Shown here: positions 45,100 through 56,600 of the stretch, in pieces
Layout: the number at the start of each line of letters is the position of its first letter
Numbering within the stretch: the first letter of the stretch is position 1
DNA from: Proales similis
Lineage: Eukaryota; Rotifera; Eurotatoria; Ploima; Proalidae
NCBI GenBank assembly: GCA_019059635.1
Contig: JAGVRJ010000015.1
Location: forward strand, 248,001-312,000
Length of the DNA: 64,000 nt
Direction: 5' to 3'
Notes under the pieces: generated by a model
Told to the model about the DNA's origin: nothing
The model's database searches: none
What the model saw: the letters and a program-made list of their open reading frames with translations, nothing else
Position numbers and translations under genes: made by a program

Positions 45100-46194
45100 A
45101 TGCGAGCTTTGATTCGGCTGGGATCTCATCTAAGTAGATTGTCAACGGCACCGCGTTCAATTTCCCACTCGACTCGAATGGCGTCGGGCAAGCAGCAGAA
45201 AGAAGACGACGAGTTCGAAGAGAAGCTCGCCACCAACCCCTATTTCGCCAAGTACCAGTCCAAGCTGAAGGCCGTCTACAAGTGAGTCGAATGGTCCGAT
45301 TGGCCAGTGCGGGCGCTCTTGTTGACCATCAAGTAAAAAAGTGAAAACCCGGCCGAGGTGCTCGACAAGCTCAAGAACGTGCGGCCCGAAAAGGTCGGCG
45401 ACTACAAGCCGGTCGATGAGGTGAGCGAGTCGCGAATGCTGGAGGCGCTCAACCAGCGACGAGTAAGTGGCCGAGCTGAACACAACGAACGGGTCGACTG
45501 ATTGACGATTATCAGAAACTGGACTCGTTCATGAAGGTCGATCTGCTCAAGGGCCACAGCGCCCAAGATGTCAGAAAGATCTGGTTCACTTATCTCCAGG
45601 ACCGAAATCGCATACCAGACATGTTCACGGTGGGTTCTGCTCCAGCTCGTCACAGACTCTCATTCGCTTGCAATTTCGCTTTTTTTTTTGGTTTTTGCAG
45701 CCGGACGAGTTCAAGACGCTTCGGCAACGCGCCAAACAGTTCAACACCGTAAGTAGAAGAGACGCACTGCGACGATCTTGCTTGTTCTCACCGCCGGTCT
45801 CAAGTTCATTTTGCCCATGCCCAGAGAGGAAGGCTACGAGTTCTATTTGGTGCAATGGAGCGCCAAGCTCGAGTGTCACTTTACGCCGCTGATTAGCTAT
45901 CAGGCGCACGGCGAGAACGCGCCGCCGGTGATGACCGTTCTGTTCTACGACGAGCTGAGCGAGAGCCAGCAGGTCGTGCTGGCCATGGCCGAGTACGACG
46001 ACAAGATTCTCAAGGCCGAAGAGGGCAAGCTGCTCATTCACCAGCTCAAGCAGTATTACGTGCAGAGCGCGGAGGGCACCAGCAGCAAGTATTCGATTCT
46101 CGAGTGCTTTAACCGAAAGCCGGACGCCTTCAAGCACATGTCGCTCGTCGACGAGATTAAAAACGACCAGCTAAAGCCCGAGCAGTTTAAATAA
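45100..46194 (+). CDS. ATPAF1: ATP synthase F1 assembly factor 1
   Basis: Five exons, 45100-45281, 45342-45462, 45516-45629, 45701-45748 and 45805-46194, give 284 residues. ATPAF1 (Atp11) is the mitochondrial chaperone that holds the F1 beta subunit during ATP synthase assembly. The N-terminus is basic and Ser-rich (MRALIRLGSHLSRLSTAPRS), as a mitochondrial presequence should be. Conserved parts are NPYFAKYQ.KL, the helical stretch around VRKIWFTYL, LPMPREEGYEFYLVQW and the end FNRKPDAFKHMSLVDEI. Introns are 53-71 bp. The acceptor of intron 1 follows an A-run (AAAAAAG at 45335-45341) and was set by frame. Confidence 0.9.
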
Positions 46195-46284
46195 ACAAAC
46201 TTGAGTTGCACGCTTGTCTATCTCGGTTGAAATGCAAAACGGCAGAGAGCACATACCTGAGCTCACCTGGGCGTCGACCATGTC

Positions 46285-46325
<41 letters not shown>

Positions 46326-46598
46326 CTTGGCGGTCGGGGCCGTCGTGGGCTGCTTGCTTGCTGGTTGCTTCATTGGTTGAGTGAGAGCGAAAATGGGTTA
46401 ATCATGTCGAAACATTTGCATTGTTGTGCAGGGGCCAAGATAGCGAACTGAAAGCGACAAGAAAAAGACAAGCGAGCTTGCCGTCGTCATCAAGCAGCTC
46501 ATAAATTAGCATCCACTCGTCCAAGCCGTGTGTGTCTGTCTAAGTGTGTGTGTGTGCGCGCGCGCCGTCAACTGTCAGTTTACTCTTTAAACCGAGAG
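46195..46598. other. Spacer between ATPAF1 and SLC30A7 with TG microsatellites
   Basis: Contains a long (TG)n microsatellite (about 46288-46321) and a second TG/CG run (46542-46563) just upstream of the SLC30A7 start. No gene seen. Confidence 0.6.
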
Positions 46599-48248
46599 AT
46601 GCTTCCATCCTATTCAGGCGACAAGGCCTATCGTCCTGTGCGGCCAGGCCTGGTCGGCAAGTTCCTTGGCTGGCTAAGGTGAGAGTCGTTGTGATGTCGG
46701 CCTTTGTCGAGCTTTGTTTCACTTTTGCCAAGGATCATATTCTCAGACCAGAAATCGCGCAATCTGTTCTTCTTTCTGCTGCTGAACACTTCGTTCGCGT
46801 TCGTCGAGCTCTTCTACGGAATGTGGACAAACAGGTCTGGCCTTCGTTGCGTCTTTGATTCTCTTGGGCCTGATCGCATTTATGTTCAGCTTGGGCCTCA
46901 TTTCTGACTCGTTTCACATGTTCTTCGACTGCACCGCTCTGGTCGCCGGCCTCGTTGCGTAAGTGATTTTTAGAGGCGCCTGTCTGAGGTCGACTCCATT
47001 TACTCACTGTCGACTCTCAAGTTCTGTGATCTCAAAATGGAGGCCCAACGACCGATACACTTACGGGTAAGCGACTGCCTTGGTGTTTAATGTTCTCGAC
47101 TCTTAAAGCGACGCGAGTGCAGATATCAGCGGGCCGAGGTGATGGCCGGCTTCCTCAACGGCATATTTCTCGTCTTCATCGCCTTTTTCATTCTGACCGA
47201 AGCGATTGAGGTTGGTGCTCAGGCTCGGGCCGGTCGACTCGTTCTCGTATGTTCAAATTGCTCTATTTGTAGCGAATGTTCGAGCCGCCCGAGGTGCACC
47301 ACGAGCGCTTGTTCGTCGTGTCCGTGCTCGGCTTCATCGTCAATCTGATCGGAATATTCGTGTTCCAGCACGGCGGCGACTCGCACCACGGCCATTCGCA
47401 TTCGTTTGGCTCTCACTCGCACGAGGACGGAGAGCTCAGCATTCAAGTTCACAAAAAAGAACTCGAAGCCCACGGCCATTCACATGACCACGGTCATTCG
47501 CACGATCACGGCCATTCGCACGATCATGGTCACTCACACGACCACGGTCACTCACACGGCCACTCGCACGAGTCACAATCTCACGGACACTCACATGGTG
47601 GCGGCGGCGGCGGCGGAAGCCAACTATTTCAAGGCATCTTTCTTCACATCCTCGCAGATACGATGGGTAACACTTTTGCCACTCGGCCGGCCACTCGACC
47701 AACTCAAACGGCGCCTCATTCACAGGCAGCGTTGGCGTCATCATATCTTCGCTGTTGATCAGATTTTTCAACTGGCACATTGCCGATCCGATCTGCTCGA
47801 TGATAATCGCCATTCTAATCTCGCTCAGGTATGTTGCGCCTCGCTCTTGATTGTCAAGAGGCTAATTGTGGCCAAGTGTCATTCCACTGCTGAGAGACTC
47901 GGGCGGCATTCTGATGCAGCGCCAGCCCAAGGAGCTTGATCGTCGACTTCCGGAAGCCTTTCACCGAGTGAGCATCTTAGACGAGCAGCGTCCGTTTGGC
48001 CTTTCTTTGACGCTTTTCTTTACGTGTGTGTGTGTGTGAAGATTCAGCGAATTCCGGGCGTGGTCAACATTCAATCGCCTCACTTCTGGACGCTGAGCTC
48101 GGGCAACTACACGGGCGGTCTGATTGTGGAGATTTCGTTCAACTCGGATCCGCGCCACATCCTGCAGACGGTCAAAAACGTGCTCAGTCAAATTGGCATC
48201 GAGAGCGCCTTCGTTCAACTTGACTATCCTACCTCACTTGTCTCCTGA
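46599..48248 (+). CDS. SLC30A7: Golgi zinc transporter ZnT7
   Basis: Nine exons, 46599-46678, 46733-46834, 46890-46958, 47022-47066, 47123-47210, 47273-47666, 47726-47828, 47877-47967 and 48042-48248, give 392 residues (human 376). It is a cation diffusion facilitator that moves zinc into the early secretory pathway. The match to ZnT7 runs throughout: SDQKSRNLFFF, LGLISDSFHMFFDC (with the H/D zinc residues), YGYQRAEV, VHHERLFVVSVLGF, FLHILADTMGSVGV, SVIPLLRDSGGILMQR and HFWTLSSGNYTGG. The cytosolic His-rich loop (about residues 160-245) is expanded by a tandem HGHSHD repeat. Introns are 44-74 bp. Confidence 0.93.
47469..47575 (+). repeat. 18 bp coding minisatellite in the ZnT7 His loop
   Basis: Near-identical 18 bp units of the type CACGATCACGGCCATTCG encode repeated HDHGHS hexapeptides inside exon 6. 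Third-position differences between units show they are older than the last expansion. Confidence 0.85.
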
Positions 48249-48426
48249 TCCTGCCGTTCGTTTCTGTCGCCCGATCGAGCCAAAGTCGCATCTTTTAGAT
48301 TTATTCAAAAATATTTGTTTTGTTTTTAGCGCCTTATTGCGTTGCGCATTGGCGTTCGTTTATTTGCTTGTTTTTGCAGGCAAAGCGTAAACGCGACCAG
48401 AACGGCCAGAAAGTGACCAGGATGAG

Positions 48427-48432
48427 AATAAA
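48427..48432 (+). terminator. Polyadenylation signal AATAAA downstream of SLC30A7
   Basis: AATAAA 179 bp after the ZnT7 stop. It lies beyond the minus-strand AATAAA that serves BBS4 (TTTATT at 48300-48305), so the two convergent 3' UTRs should overlap by over 100 bp. Confidence 0.5.
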
Positions 48433-48486
48433 GCAGATTTACGAAAACGAACGCCCAACAGCAGGGGGGAGAGGGCAGAAGGACGC

Positions 48487-50628
48487 TCAGGACGAGGCGT
48501 CTTTCTCAAAGTCATCGCGGATCAAAGTGGTCGATTCACGCCTCAGACGGCTGTGGCGCCCTTCCATGTCCACGTTCGATATGGTGGCCATCGTGTTCTC
48601 GCGCGAATAGGACGACGGCTGTGTGGACAGGCTGCTGCTTGTGCGGGTGATCTCGGTGTACTTGTTGGCCGCGTCTTGATGGTCGGCGCTTGGCGAGGCA
48701 GCTGGCTCTTCGGCGCCTTTGCTCATCGGCCCGAGGTTAAGAATAGGGCCCAGTTTGGCTGCGGTCTCCATCAGCTAGAACCAAATACGATTAGATCGCC
48801 ACAGATTGGGCTGATTGGAGGCGGACACGAACCTCTGGATCGAGAGCACGCTGCTTCACATCGCCGAGCGCCTCGTACGAGCGTCTAAAGTTCAGCAAAC
48901 TGGTGGCCGCTCCGGACCGGTCGCCTCGGTTGTAGAGAAACACGGCGTAGTTGAGATTCATGTAAACGTTCGCCCTATTGGTCTAAAATGCAGCGAACGC
49001 ATGTCGTCTGTCCGAGCTCCCATCTTACCTGTCGATGTTGAGCGCATGCTCATACGCTTGTTTGGCATTGTCGTAATCGTCGAGATTGGTGAGGGCCACT
49101 AAGACGAATTGGGATTAGCGAGGCGGCGTTGCAGGCACACTCAAAAGGACTGAGCGAAGAGTGCCACTTACCGGCCAGCATGCCGTAAATGATGGCCTCC
49201 TTTGGCCGGAAGTTGATGGCCGCGTTCAAGTAGCGGAATGCAGACGCGTACTGCTGCATGTACAAGTGAACAAGGCCGAGGTTGTAGAGGATCTTCCAGT
49301 CGAACGGCGACAAATAGGTGGCCCGCTTCAGGCAGCTGATGGCCTTGAGAAATTCGCCATTTGCCAATTGTGGTCCGCCAATGTTCGGAAGAGAGCAACT
49401 CACCGCCACGTATTTCTTCTTGCCAAAGAAGCACATGCCAATGTTGTTCCAGAGTCGGGCGCTCTCGGGCGCCGTGTCGGCCGCGATTCTGTACTTGTTG
49501 AGGGCGACGTCGTAGTCAAAGTGCAGCTGGATTATGTTGCAGACGGCCAATATCGCCTTGTAGTGAGTCGGGTTGTAGGAGAGCGCGTTGCCGAGCGCGG
49601 CGAACGCCTTTTGGAACTGTCGCTCCTTTCAAAGCAAAGAGTGCACTCGCGAGAAGAGAGTTTTTTCTGGCCAGTTGGCTTACACGAATGTGCAACAGGC
49701 CCAGCGAGGTGAGTATCTCGCAGCTCTCCGGATTGTATCTGCAAACGCAATTAGAAAAAGTTTTTTGAGAAGGTGCTCTGACTTACTCGGCCGCCTTGGA
49801 CAGGACTTCGACTGCGCCCGAAGTGTTGCCTTCCTTAAGAAAGATCTTGGCCAGCATCATGAAGCTCTGCTCGTGTTTGTTGATGGTCAACGCTTCTTTG
49901 AAGTAGGTCTTGGCCTGGTCGATGTTCTTCAAATGCCACTGGCAAATGCCCATATTGTGCATGATCTCCTTCAGGTGTGCGATCAGCAAGAGCGGTCCGG
50001 AGTCTCACGTGCGCACTTACCCAGTCGTTCTTGGCCAGTTCGGTGGCGTCTCTGTAAACGTCGGCCGCGGCTTTGTATCGACCCAGCAAATACCTTTTTG
50101 AGAAGGAGAAGGTCACAAGCTGCCTCGCTCTCTCTCTGTTTCTCAGGTGTTTCAACTCACAGAGATCTGGCCACTTGTTTCCGGTTCAGCACATTGGACG
50201 GATTGAGAACGGCACAGCTCTGAAAGAGCTCAAGAGACTCGTGAATGCGGCCCTCTTGTCTCATGATCAGTCCTGTCTCTCTTGCTTCAGTGAACTGAAC
50301 CCAAAGCGGCGGCAAATCGCACTCACCTTGAACGTAGAGCGAGTACTCGCACATTCCGTTTGAGAGGCGCATCTGCTCTTTGATTATCTCCTTGCACGAC
50401 TTGAAGTCCTTTCGAATGAAGTGAACATGCAGCAGCCAGTTGAGCGACTCGATCACGGGCAGTTTGGCCACTTGACAGTGAGCAGGTCAACTCGAGAGAC
50501 TAGGATGCTCGAAAAAGAAGGAAGAAACCTTTGGCGCTTGAGTCTGAGCTCGGCTTGACCGGTTTTGGCCGGCTGGCGTCGTCGGCCAGATTCGCTTTGG
50601 CTTCAATTGCACTGCTGCTTGCACTCAT
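48487..50628 (-). CDS. BBS4: BBS4, BBSome / centriolar satellite TPR protein
   Basis: Eleven exons (50628-50529, 50470-50327, 50284-50161, 50093-50021, 49968-49787, 49738-49684, 49625-49404, 49343-49172, 49098-49029, 48974-48833, 48774-48487) give 523 residues (human 519). BBS4 is a BBSome subunit that also recruits cargo to centriolar satellites. About ten TPRs are seen; diagnostic stretches are [62 protein letters not shown] and [11 protein letters not shown]. The C-terminal 90 residues are low-complexity and acidic/Ser-rich. The acceptor of exon 10 (AATAG at 48975) was chosen over a nearer TTTAG by phase and family spacing. An X-box lies about 100 bp upstream. Confidence 0.94.
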
Positions 50629-50725
50629 TTTCCCTTTCTCTCTCTCTCTCTCTCTTTGACTGTGCTTTAGCACTTCTTGTCTGATAGGAATCGGGGACGA
50701 CACGTACGGCCGACGTAGAGGCAAC

Positions 50726-50740
50726 GTCGTCAATGGCAAC
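50726..50740 (+). promoter_or_regulatory. RFX X-box upstream of BBS4
   Basis: GTCGTCAATGGCAAC: half-sites GTCGTC and GGCAAC three bases apart, fitting the X-box form GTNRCC-N0-3-RGYAAC with one mismatch in the left half. It lies 98 bp upstream of the BBS4 ATG, the usual distance for ciliary genes. Confidence 0.6.
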
Positions 50741-50966
50741 CAGATCGATACTGTCATCTCACTCGTCTTGTGATTATGGCCGATGCAGGTGAGAATCCCC
50801 GAGCGAGTCGAGTGGCGTTTAAGCGCTTGACATCGGAGGATGAAAAGCTCCGAGTCATTTGACTCTTCAATCGATTTTCTCACCCTCAGCCTTGAGACTC
50901 CACCTTGAGCCTTGAGACTTCGAAGCCAATGGCTCTCGTTCAGATTAATTCGATAAAAACACAGAA

Positions 50967-53408
50967 ATGAAGCGACTTGAACATTGCGGACTTAATTTGC
51001 TGCTGCTCGTCGGTGCGATGCTGATGGCCATGGTGAGCGGCGAATGCACTGACCAGTGGAGTGTGAATAAGCGCCACCCGACAAGCGAGATTTGGTTCTG
51101 GCGCTGCACAATTAAAGTGAGATGCGACCATTTTAGCGGCCGGTCTCTAAACAACTTTAGTCTGAACATTGAGCAAAAGCCGTCGTGCTGCAGTTCAAGA
51201 GTGCTGGAAGTGACGATCGACATCATCTCTCGTCTGGATCCAGATTCGTTCGGACTAGTTCGGGCCTGGTTCAATTCGAGCACGGCCAAATGCCCGTTTG
51301 AGATACGGCCGGTGGTGTTGACGCTCAAGGCTCTGCCAGGCATACACCAAGATCTCAAGTTCCCGATCCAACACGAGACCGGCATCGTTGTCGAATTTCA
51401 GTACAGTCCGCTGCGCTTGGTCTCCGATGCGAGAGAAGCTGTCAAATGCGACAATCAAACATGGTCGCCGGTGTTTGCTTTCGACTCGAGCGCTCTTCGT
51501 CTCACCGAGCTCTTTCACAGCTACGACCTCGGCCCTGCACCGATCGAAGAAGACTTTGGCATGGTGACATTCGGCATCGGAACTGCGTACAACCAGCAAA
51601 CGTGCGATTCGATATTCTCGACGGCCAGCATAGCCGTCTTGAATGTGACCGGCCTGTTCAATTCGGCCATCAAGCAGAACGTGCTCGCGTTCACAGAGAC
51701 GCGCAGTGCAGAGCAGCTGAACAGCAACATTAGAATTGTTCACTTTCACGGCTACGAGCTTGACATAGACCGACGCCTGTTCGCCTCCTCTGTCTTTGCT
51801 TCGACCGAAGGTATCAAGCTCTACGGCACAGTGCGCACGTTCGAGGCCAATGTGCTGAAGGCAAGCAACGTGTCTGGCCTGAGCCTGCAAATTGTTCGTC
51901 TCGATCAGTTTCTGCGCAACAACCTCAAATGGCTCGACTGCACAAACGAACGAGTCACAGATGAACCGCTCCTAATCGATCTGAATGATCCAAAGCGAAA
52001 GCTCAAGGACGCGAACAGCACCCTTGTCAAGGAGCTATTCACACGCCAATCGGATCAGTACGAGAGTCTGTACCAAGTGACGCCTGACAGTGCGAGCCCG
52101 TTCGACGACAAAGACTTTTGCATATTTCAGAGGATCAAGCAGAAGGGGCTACGCATTAACCTGTATGGCAAAATGCTGCAAGCCCACGTGCATTGGAGCT
52201 GCACTTGCACTCTCGTTTGGATCGAGGACAATCTGCTCGACCCCTACTACGTGGACTTGTTCTACTATGGCCAAACGTCCGATTGTGAGCGCAGGCGCTC
52301 GGCGCTTGCCTGTGACTTGGCCAAAATGGAGCAAATGTGCGCCGTCGCCTCTATCGAGCCAGTGAGACAACTAGCCGGTGCCGTCTACGAGTTTGTGTTC
52401 AGTCTTCAGTACGCCACGTTCATTGTGAATGTGTGCGCAAGTCCGGCCGTAGCGCTGCTCTCGGTGGCGGCCAATTTGCTGATCGTTTGCACATTTCGCT
52501 CGATCAAGCAGTCGCCCGAGTACCGCAAGAGCAAACTGACCGACAAGAACAGACGCATGTGGGACTACCTGGCCCTGAACTGCTTTGTGACGCTTTTGCA
52601 AGGCGTCGTGTTCTCTCTGGCGCCCTTGACCGAATGCGTCGACTTTGACGGCATATTCTGCTCTCCCCTCGTGCTGAGCCGATTTGGTCAGCTGTTCTAT
52701 CTGCTTGTGCAGAGCTACACAGCCAACGTACTGCGTCTGATGGCCAACGTCACCAACTGCATGTTCGTTCTGTACCGCTACGCGGTAAACCGCGACTGCT
52801 GGCCTCGACTCAGACGAATTAGGTGCCGACGAGTGCTCATCGCCGCCCTTTTGCCCGCTCTGTTGATCAGCTCAATTAAGCTGCTCATCAACGAGCGATT
52901 CAATGTACTCATGCTCGGCTCTGATCCGTTCGACTATCTGGCACACAACAATCTGGACAGTCTGAGTCAGAGTGCAGCCCTCAAGGCCGTCTACATGGTG
53001 AACATGTTGCTCGGCAATGTGTTCTTCAGCGCAGTCACATTCGGCCTCGACCTTCGCCTCCTGATTTTCCTCAAGCGGCAGAAGAGCGAGCGCCGCAAAG
53101 AAGAGACCGAGTCTCGCATCACCAACATGATTCTGCTCAATGGCCTCTTTTCGCTGCTCTTTCGCGCGCCCGAGATTCTCGTCTCCGCTTTGGTCGTCTG
53201 GTTCACCTTCGAGCCGAGCGTGTTTCCCACCTGCATTCTGGCCAGGGACGCCACCCACTCGACTTGTCCGATGATGTTTCAGCTCGCTCGGTTCGTCTAC
53301 TCGTTCAGCTTCTTTGAGAATCTCATTCTACTCGTCTTGTTCAAGCCCGGCTTCAGGCGCGCTATGCACCAGTCGACGCCTTGCCGACGCTCAAAAGACC
53401 CAAATTGA
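50967..53408 (+). CDS. Orphan seven-helix receptor with a large cysteine-containing ectodomain
   Basis: A single exon of 813 residues. A signal peptide (LNLLLLVGAMLMAMVSGEC) leads into about 450 extracellular residues with many Cys and N-glycosylation sites but no domain I can name. Seven hydrophobic helices follow at about 475-512, 530-552, 572-602, 618-640, 675-702, 717-745 and 770-792. Helix 3 ends in LYRYAV in place of DRY, and helix 7 lacks NPxxY but is followed by KPGFRRAM, as in many rhodopsin-like receptors. The ectodomain pattern is not that of class B, adhesion or LGR receptors. Ligand unknown. AATAAA at 53421-53426. Confidence 0.72.
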   Translation: MKRLEHCGLNLLLLVGAMLMAMVSGECTDQWSVNKRHPTSEIWFWRCTIKVRCDHFSGRSLNNFSLNIEQKPSCCSSRVLEVTIDIISRLDPDSFGLVRAWFNSSTAKCPFEIRPVVLTLKALPGIHQDLKFPIQHETGIVVEFQYSPLRLVSDAREAVKCDNQTWSPVFAFDSSALRLTELFHSYDLGPAPIEEDFGMVTFGIGTAYNQQTCDSIFSTASIAVLNVTGLFNSAIKQNVLAFTETRSAEQLNSNIRIVHFHGYELDIDRRLFASSVFASTEGIKLYGTVRTFEANVLKASNVSGLSLQIVRLDQFLRNNLKWLDCTNERVTDEPLLIDLNDPKRKLKDANSTLVKELFTRQSDQYESLYQVTPDSASPFDDKDFCIFQRIKQKGLRINLYGKMLQAHVHWSCTCTLVWIEDNLLDPYYVDLFYYGQTSDCERRRSALACDLAKMEQMCAVASIEPVRQLAGAVYEFVFSLQYATFIVNVCASPAVALLSVAANLLIVCTFRSIKQSPEYRKSKLTDKNRRMWDYLALNCFVTLLQGVVFSLAPLTECVDFDGIFCSPLVLSRFGQLFYLLVQSYTANVLRLMANVTNCMFVLYRYAVNRDCWPRLRRIRCRRVLIAALLPALLISSIKLLINERFNVLMLGSDPFDYLAHNNLDSLSQSAALKAVYMVNMLLGNVFFSAVTFGLDLRLLIFLKRQKSERRKEETESRITNMILLNGLFSLLFRAPEILVSALVVWFTFEPSVFPTCILARDATHSTCPMMFQLARFVYSFSFFENLILLVLFKPGFRRAMHQSTPCRRSKDPN

Positions 53409-53622
53409 CTCTGTACGGCGAATAAATTCATTTTCAAATTAAAAGAAAACGAAGCAAAGTTTGATCAAAGCCCAAATGATAAACCAAACAAGGGACGGGC
53501 CTGGGCAAAGGCTGACTCTCTCAGTGCAGTCGCTGTCGAGTAGCTCTCAAAAATTTATTTTTGCCGCGAGTACGAAGGAAAGAAACAAAGAAGGCGATCA
53601 TATCTCTAAAGTCCGCTTCAAG

Positions 53623-53628
53623 TTTATT
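53623..53628 (-). terminator. Polyadenylation signal AATAAA of the aminopeptidase gene
   Basis: TTTATT on the plus strand reads AATAAA on the minus strand, 26 bp after the stop codon. A second copy lies at 53554-53559. Confidence 0.5.
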
Positions 53629-53653
53629 TACAGAGAAAGGGCCAAACGGGCGC

Positions 53654-56600
53654 TCAAGATTCGAGTGCCTGTTTGAGTTGGTGATAATTGCGTTCAATCC
53701 AGAGGATGCCGGCCTCGATTCTGCTCAGCGACGAATCAAACTCTCTGGTCAAGATGGCCAGCTCGCGTGCGGCGAAGAATTGGCGCAGCTTGAGGCAAGT
53801 TAAGCGTTGATGCGAGTGCAAGACTGACGAGTCACTTACATCGACGAGCTGCTCGCGAGTGTTGAACCTGAAGGTGAGCGCCTCCATGAAGCCGATAGTT
53901 GACACCATGCCGCCGAACCTGGAAGGCAAGGAGGAGGGGAAAGGCTGTTGAATAGAAGATGCGGGAGATCAACCAACTTTGAATAGACCGAGTCCCAGTC
54001 GCGTTTGACGTGCTGCCAAGCGATCGGCGCCGAGTAAACGTGCGCAGCGGCAAACTTGATCGCCTCCATGTTGCCCCTCATCTCGGCCAAGTACTTTTGA
54101 ATGAGCCAGGGATCGCGGCTGCATGAGAGGCCGTAGCTAATGGCCAGCATCTCCGCACTGCTCGTTTCGTTTGCCAGACGATCGAACAGGAAATTCCACT
54201 CGCGACTGGCACCGTGCTTTATCGCACTGCAGTAGGCCAGCTTGCGGTAGTTGCTCGGCACACTTGAGCTCGCTCGTTCAGAGTCGACTCAAACATTCAA
54301 ATTGCACTTACTTGTTTGTGCGTGGATTGCGCATCCAGTCGGCAAACAGCTGCCTCGACTTGTCCACACAATCGGCGATCTCAATTTGACACGCAAACTC
54401 GACAACCAGTTGACGGGCCAGTCTAAGCCGCTCAATGATAAAGTTCAATTCGCAACTGCTTGCTGCTTCACTCACCGCACAGGAACCGAATCGGTTTTGT
54501 AGTCGGTCCAGCCGAGACGGTTGTACACTGGCTCGATGGTCTTTTGAAATTGCTCCCTCAGCGAATAGTAAATCTCCTGCGACTCGAGCAGGCCACGCAG
54601 CCGATTGAACTCAGCGATCAAGGCGCTTAGAGGCAAGAGCTCGCTCTCAAACATGCCGTACGAAGAGAGTCGAAAGGCAGTGACGGCCGGCAAGAGGCCG
54701 GCAAAAGACAGCTCGAACGCGTCCTTGATCAGCTGCGCTCGGTTCAGTCGGGGCACCGCCTTCCGATTCGACCAGCATCAAGGCGTTTGACGTTCAGGCA
54801 GTTAAAATTGGTGCCAACTCACCTGACTGAGGCTTTTCAGTTGACTTGTCAACTTAAGCCAGTTTTGCGCGTCGTAATTCACTCGGTAGAAGCCGCTCGC
54901 TTCCAAGTTGGCCAATATGAACTCGTCGGCACCGAGCGGCCTTGGCAGCTGAATCAACTCTGCAACGAACGAACTTGTTCACTCTTCGAACACAACCCAA
55001 CTTCTCTGGCCTCCTCTTACGTCTCTTTTGCGTGAGCCAGACGATTCGCGTCTGCAGATCGTTGACGCTCAAGTTCCTCAGATTCTCGTTCTCGACCGAG
55101 ACTCTCTCAATCGAGTAAGTGAACGGCACCGGCCACAGCTCGTTTCGCTCTTGCCTTATTCGGAACTGAGCATCTGTGCAAAAGCCTGCTGCATTTTAGC
55201 CTACAATTGTGAAGAGTTGACGATCAAGAACGGCTTCTGCTCGGCCAGAAGATGGGTCCGATTGAGTTGGGTGAGAGTGATCACTGGGTGGCCGACATTA
55301 CGGGTCCAGGCGTCCATTACTTGGCCGACAGAGGGCTGTCGATTCGGCCTCACCTAATCTCTCGTGCAAGTTCAGCCATTGAGCGTCCGACCGACTGTTG
55401 CAGGCGCTCACCTTGTCCAGCTGGGCCCAGAGTTCACTTTGATTGGCGTTGGAGTATTGATACTGCTTCAGATATGCCTGCAGCAAAAGGTCGATCAAGG
55501 GGCGGCGGATCAATGAGACTCGTGGAAAATGACCACCGACCTGAATTCCGAGTCTGAACGTGTTCTCGCTTATGATGAAGTTCAGCATGCGAAGAATGCT
55601 GGCGCCCTTAGATAGGCTCAACTTATGGCTTCAGCTTGGGCTTCACGCTGGCTCCGGCTTACCTTGTAGTAGGTGATAAAGTCAAAGTTCTGCAGCACTT
55701 GATTTATGGACGTGACGTCAGAGGAGATGGCGTGAGTAGACGGAACCGAGTCAGAGTCCATTATTTTCAATTGCTCCCACACCAGTGAGTCCAGCTTGGC
55801 AGACAATCGGTCAGCAAGGCGCTTGAGCGAGGCCGAGACAAGTGGTAGCTTACAATCTGGCGCTCGGGCTCGATGGCGTGCACGCCGACGTAGGAGGTGT
55901 AGGAGGCGAATCCTTCGTTGAGCCACAAGTCGTCCCACCACTTGGGCGAGACGAGGTTGCCGAACCATTGGTGCGAAATTTCGTGCGCCACAAACAGCAG
56001 AATGGTCTGCTCGACATCCAGAGGAGTGACGTTGGCCTCATTGAAAAAGAACGGCTCCAGAAAAGTGACCATGCCCCAGTTCTCCTTGGCTGCGGCCACG
56101 TGACTTTGCACGGCCATGAAATCTTGAGTTTCAAGCGCAGATTAGCGCCATTCGCAGTCTCAAGTGTGAAAAAAGCGAGCAAAAGCAACACAAGGCAACG
56201 AACCGAGCTTCTGCAGCGGGTAGCTCATCTGAAACTCCTGCTCGTAAAACTTGGCCAAATCGACTGCGGCGCTCAGACTGAACGACACTTGACCGATGGC
56301 ATCCGAGCGGGCACAGGCTCTGAAGGGCGTGGGCCCTCCGTTCGGCCCGACCGGAGCGTCCACGGACGCGCAGAGGAAATCGGCGACCAGCATCGAGAGC
56401 AAATAGCTCGACATTGGCGGCGTGGGCTCGAAATAGGAGATGACGGTCGAATCACTTGGCAAAAGGTTTCAGAGGTGGCCACCCAAGTGAGCCTGATGGC
56501 CAACTTACTCGGCTTGGGTGAATTTCAGCGGCATGTTTGAGTAGGACTTCATGGTGTTGAGGTGGAGAATGCCGACATCGAACGAGGCCCTGAACGCCGG

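Noticed and set aside
45421-45456. GTGAGC...CAG within ATPAF1 as a 36 bp intron
   Set aside because: The bases read as coding in frame (VSESRMLEALNQ) and joining across them does not improve the fit; a standard donor follows at 45463.
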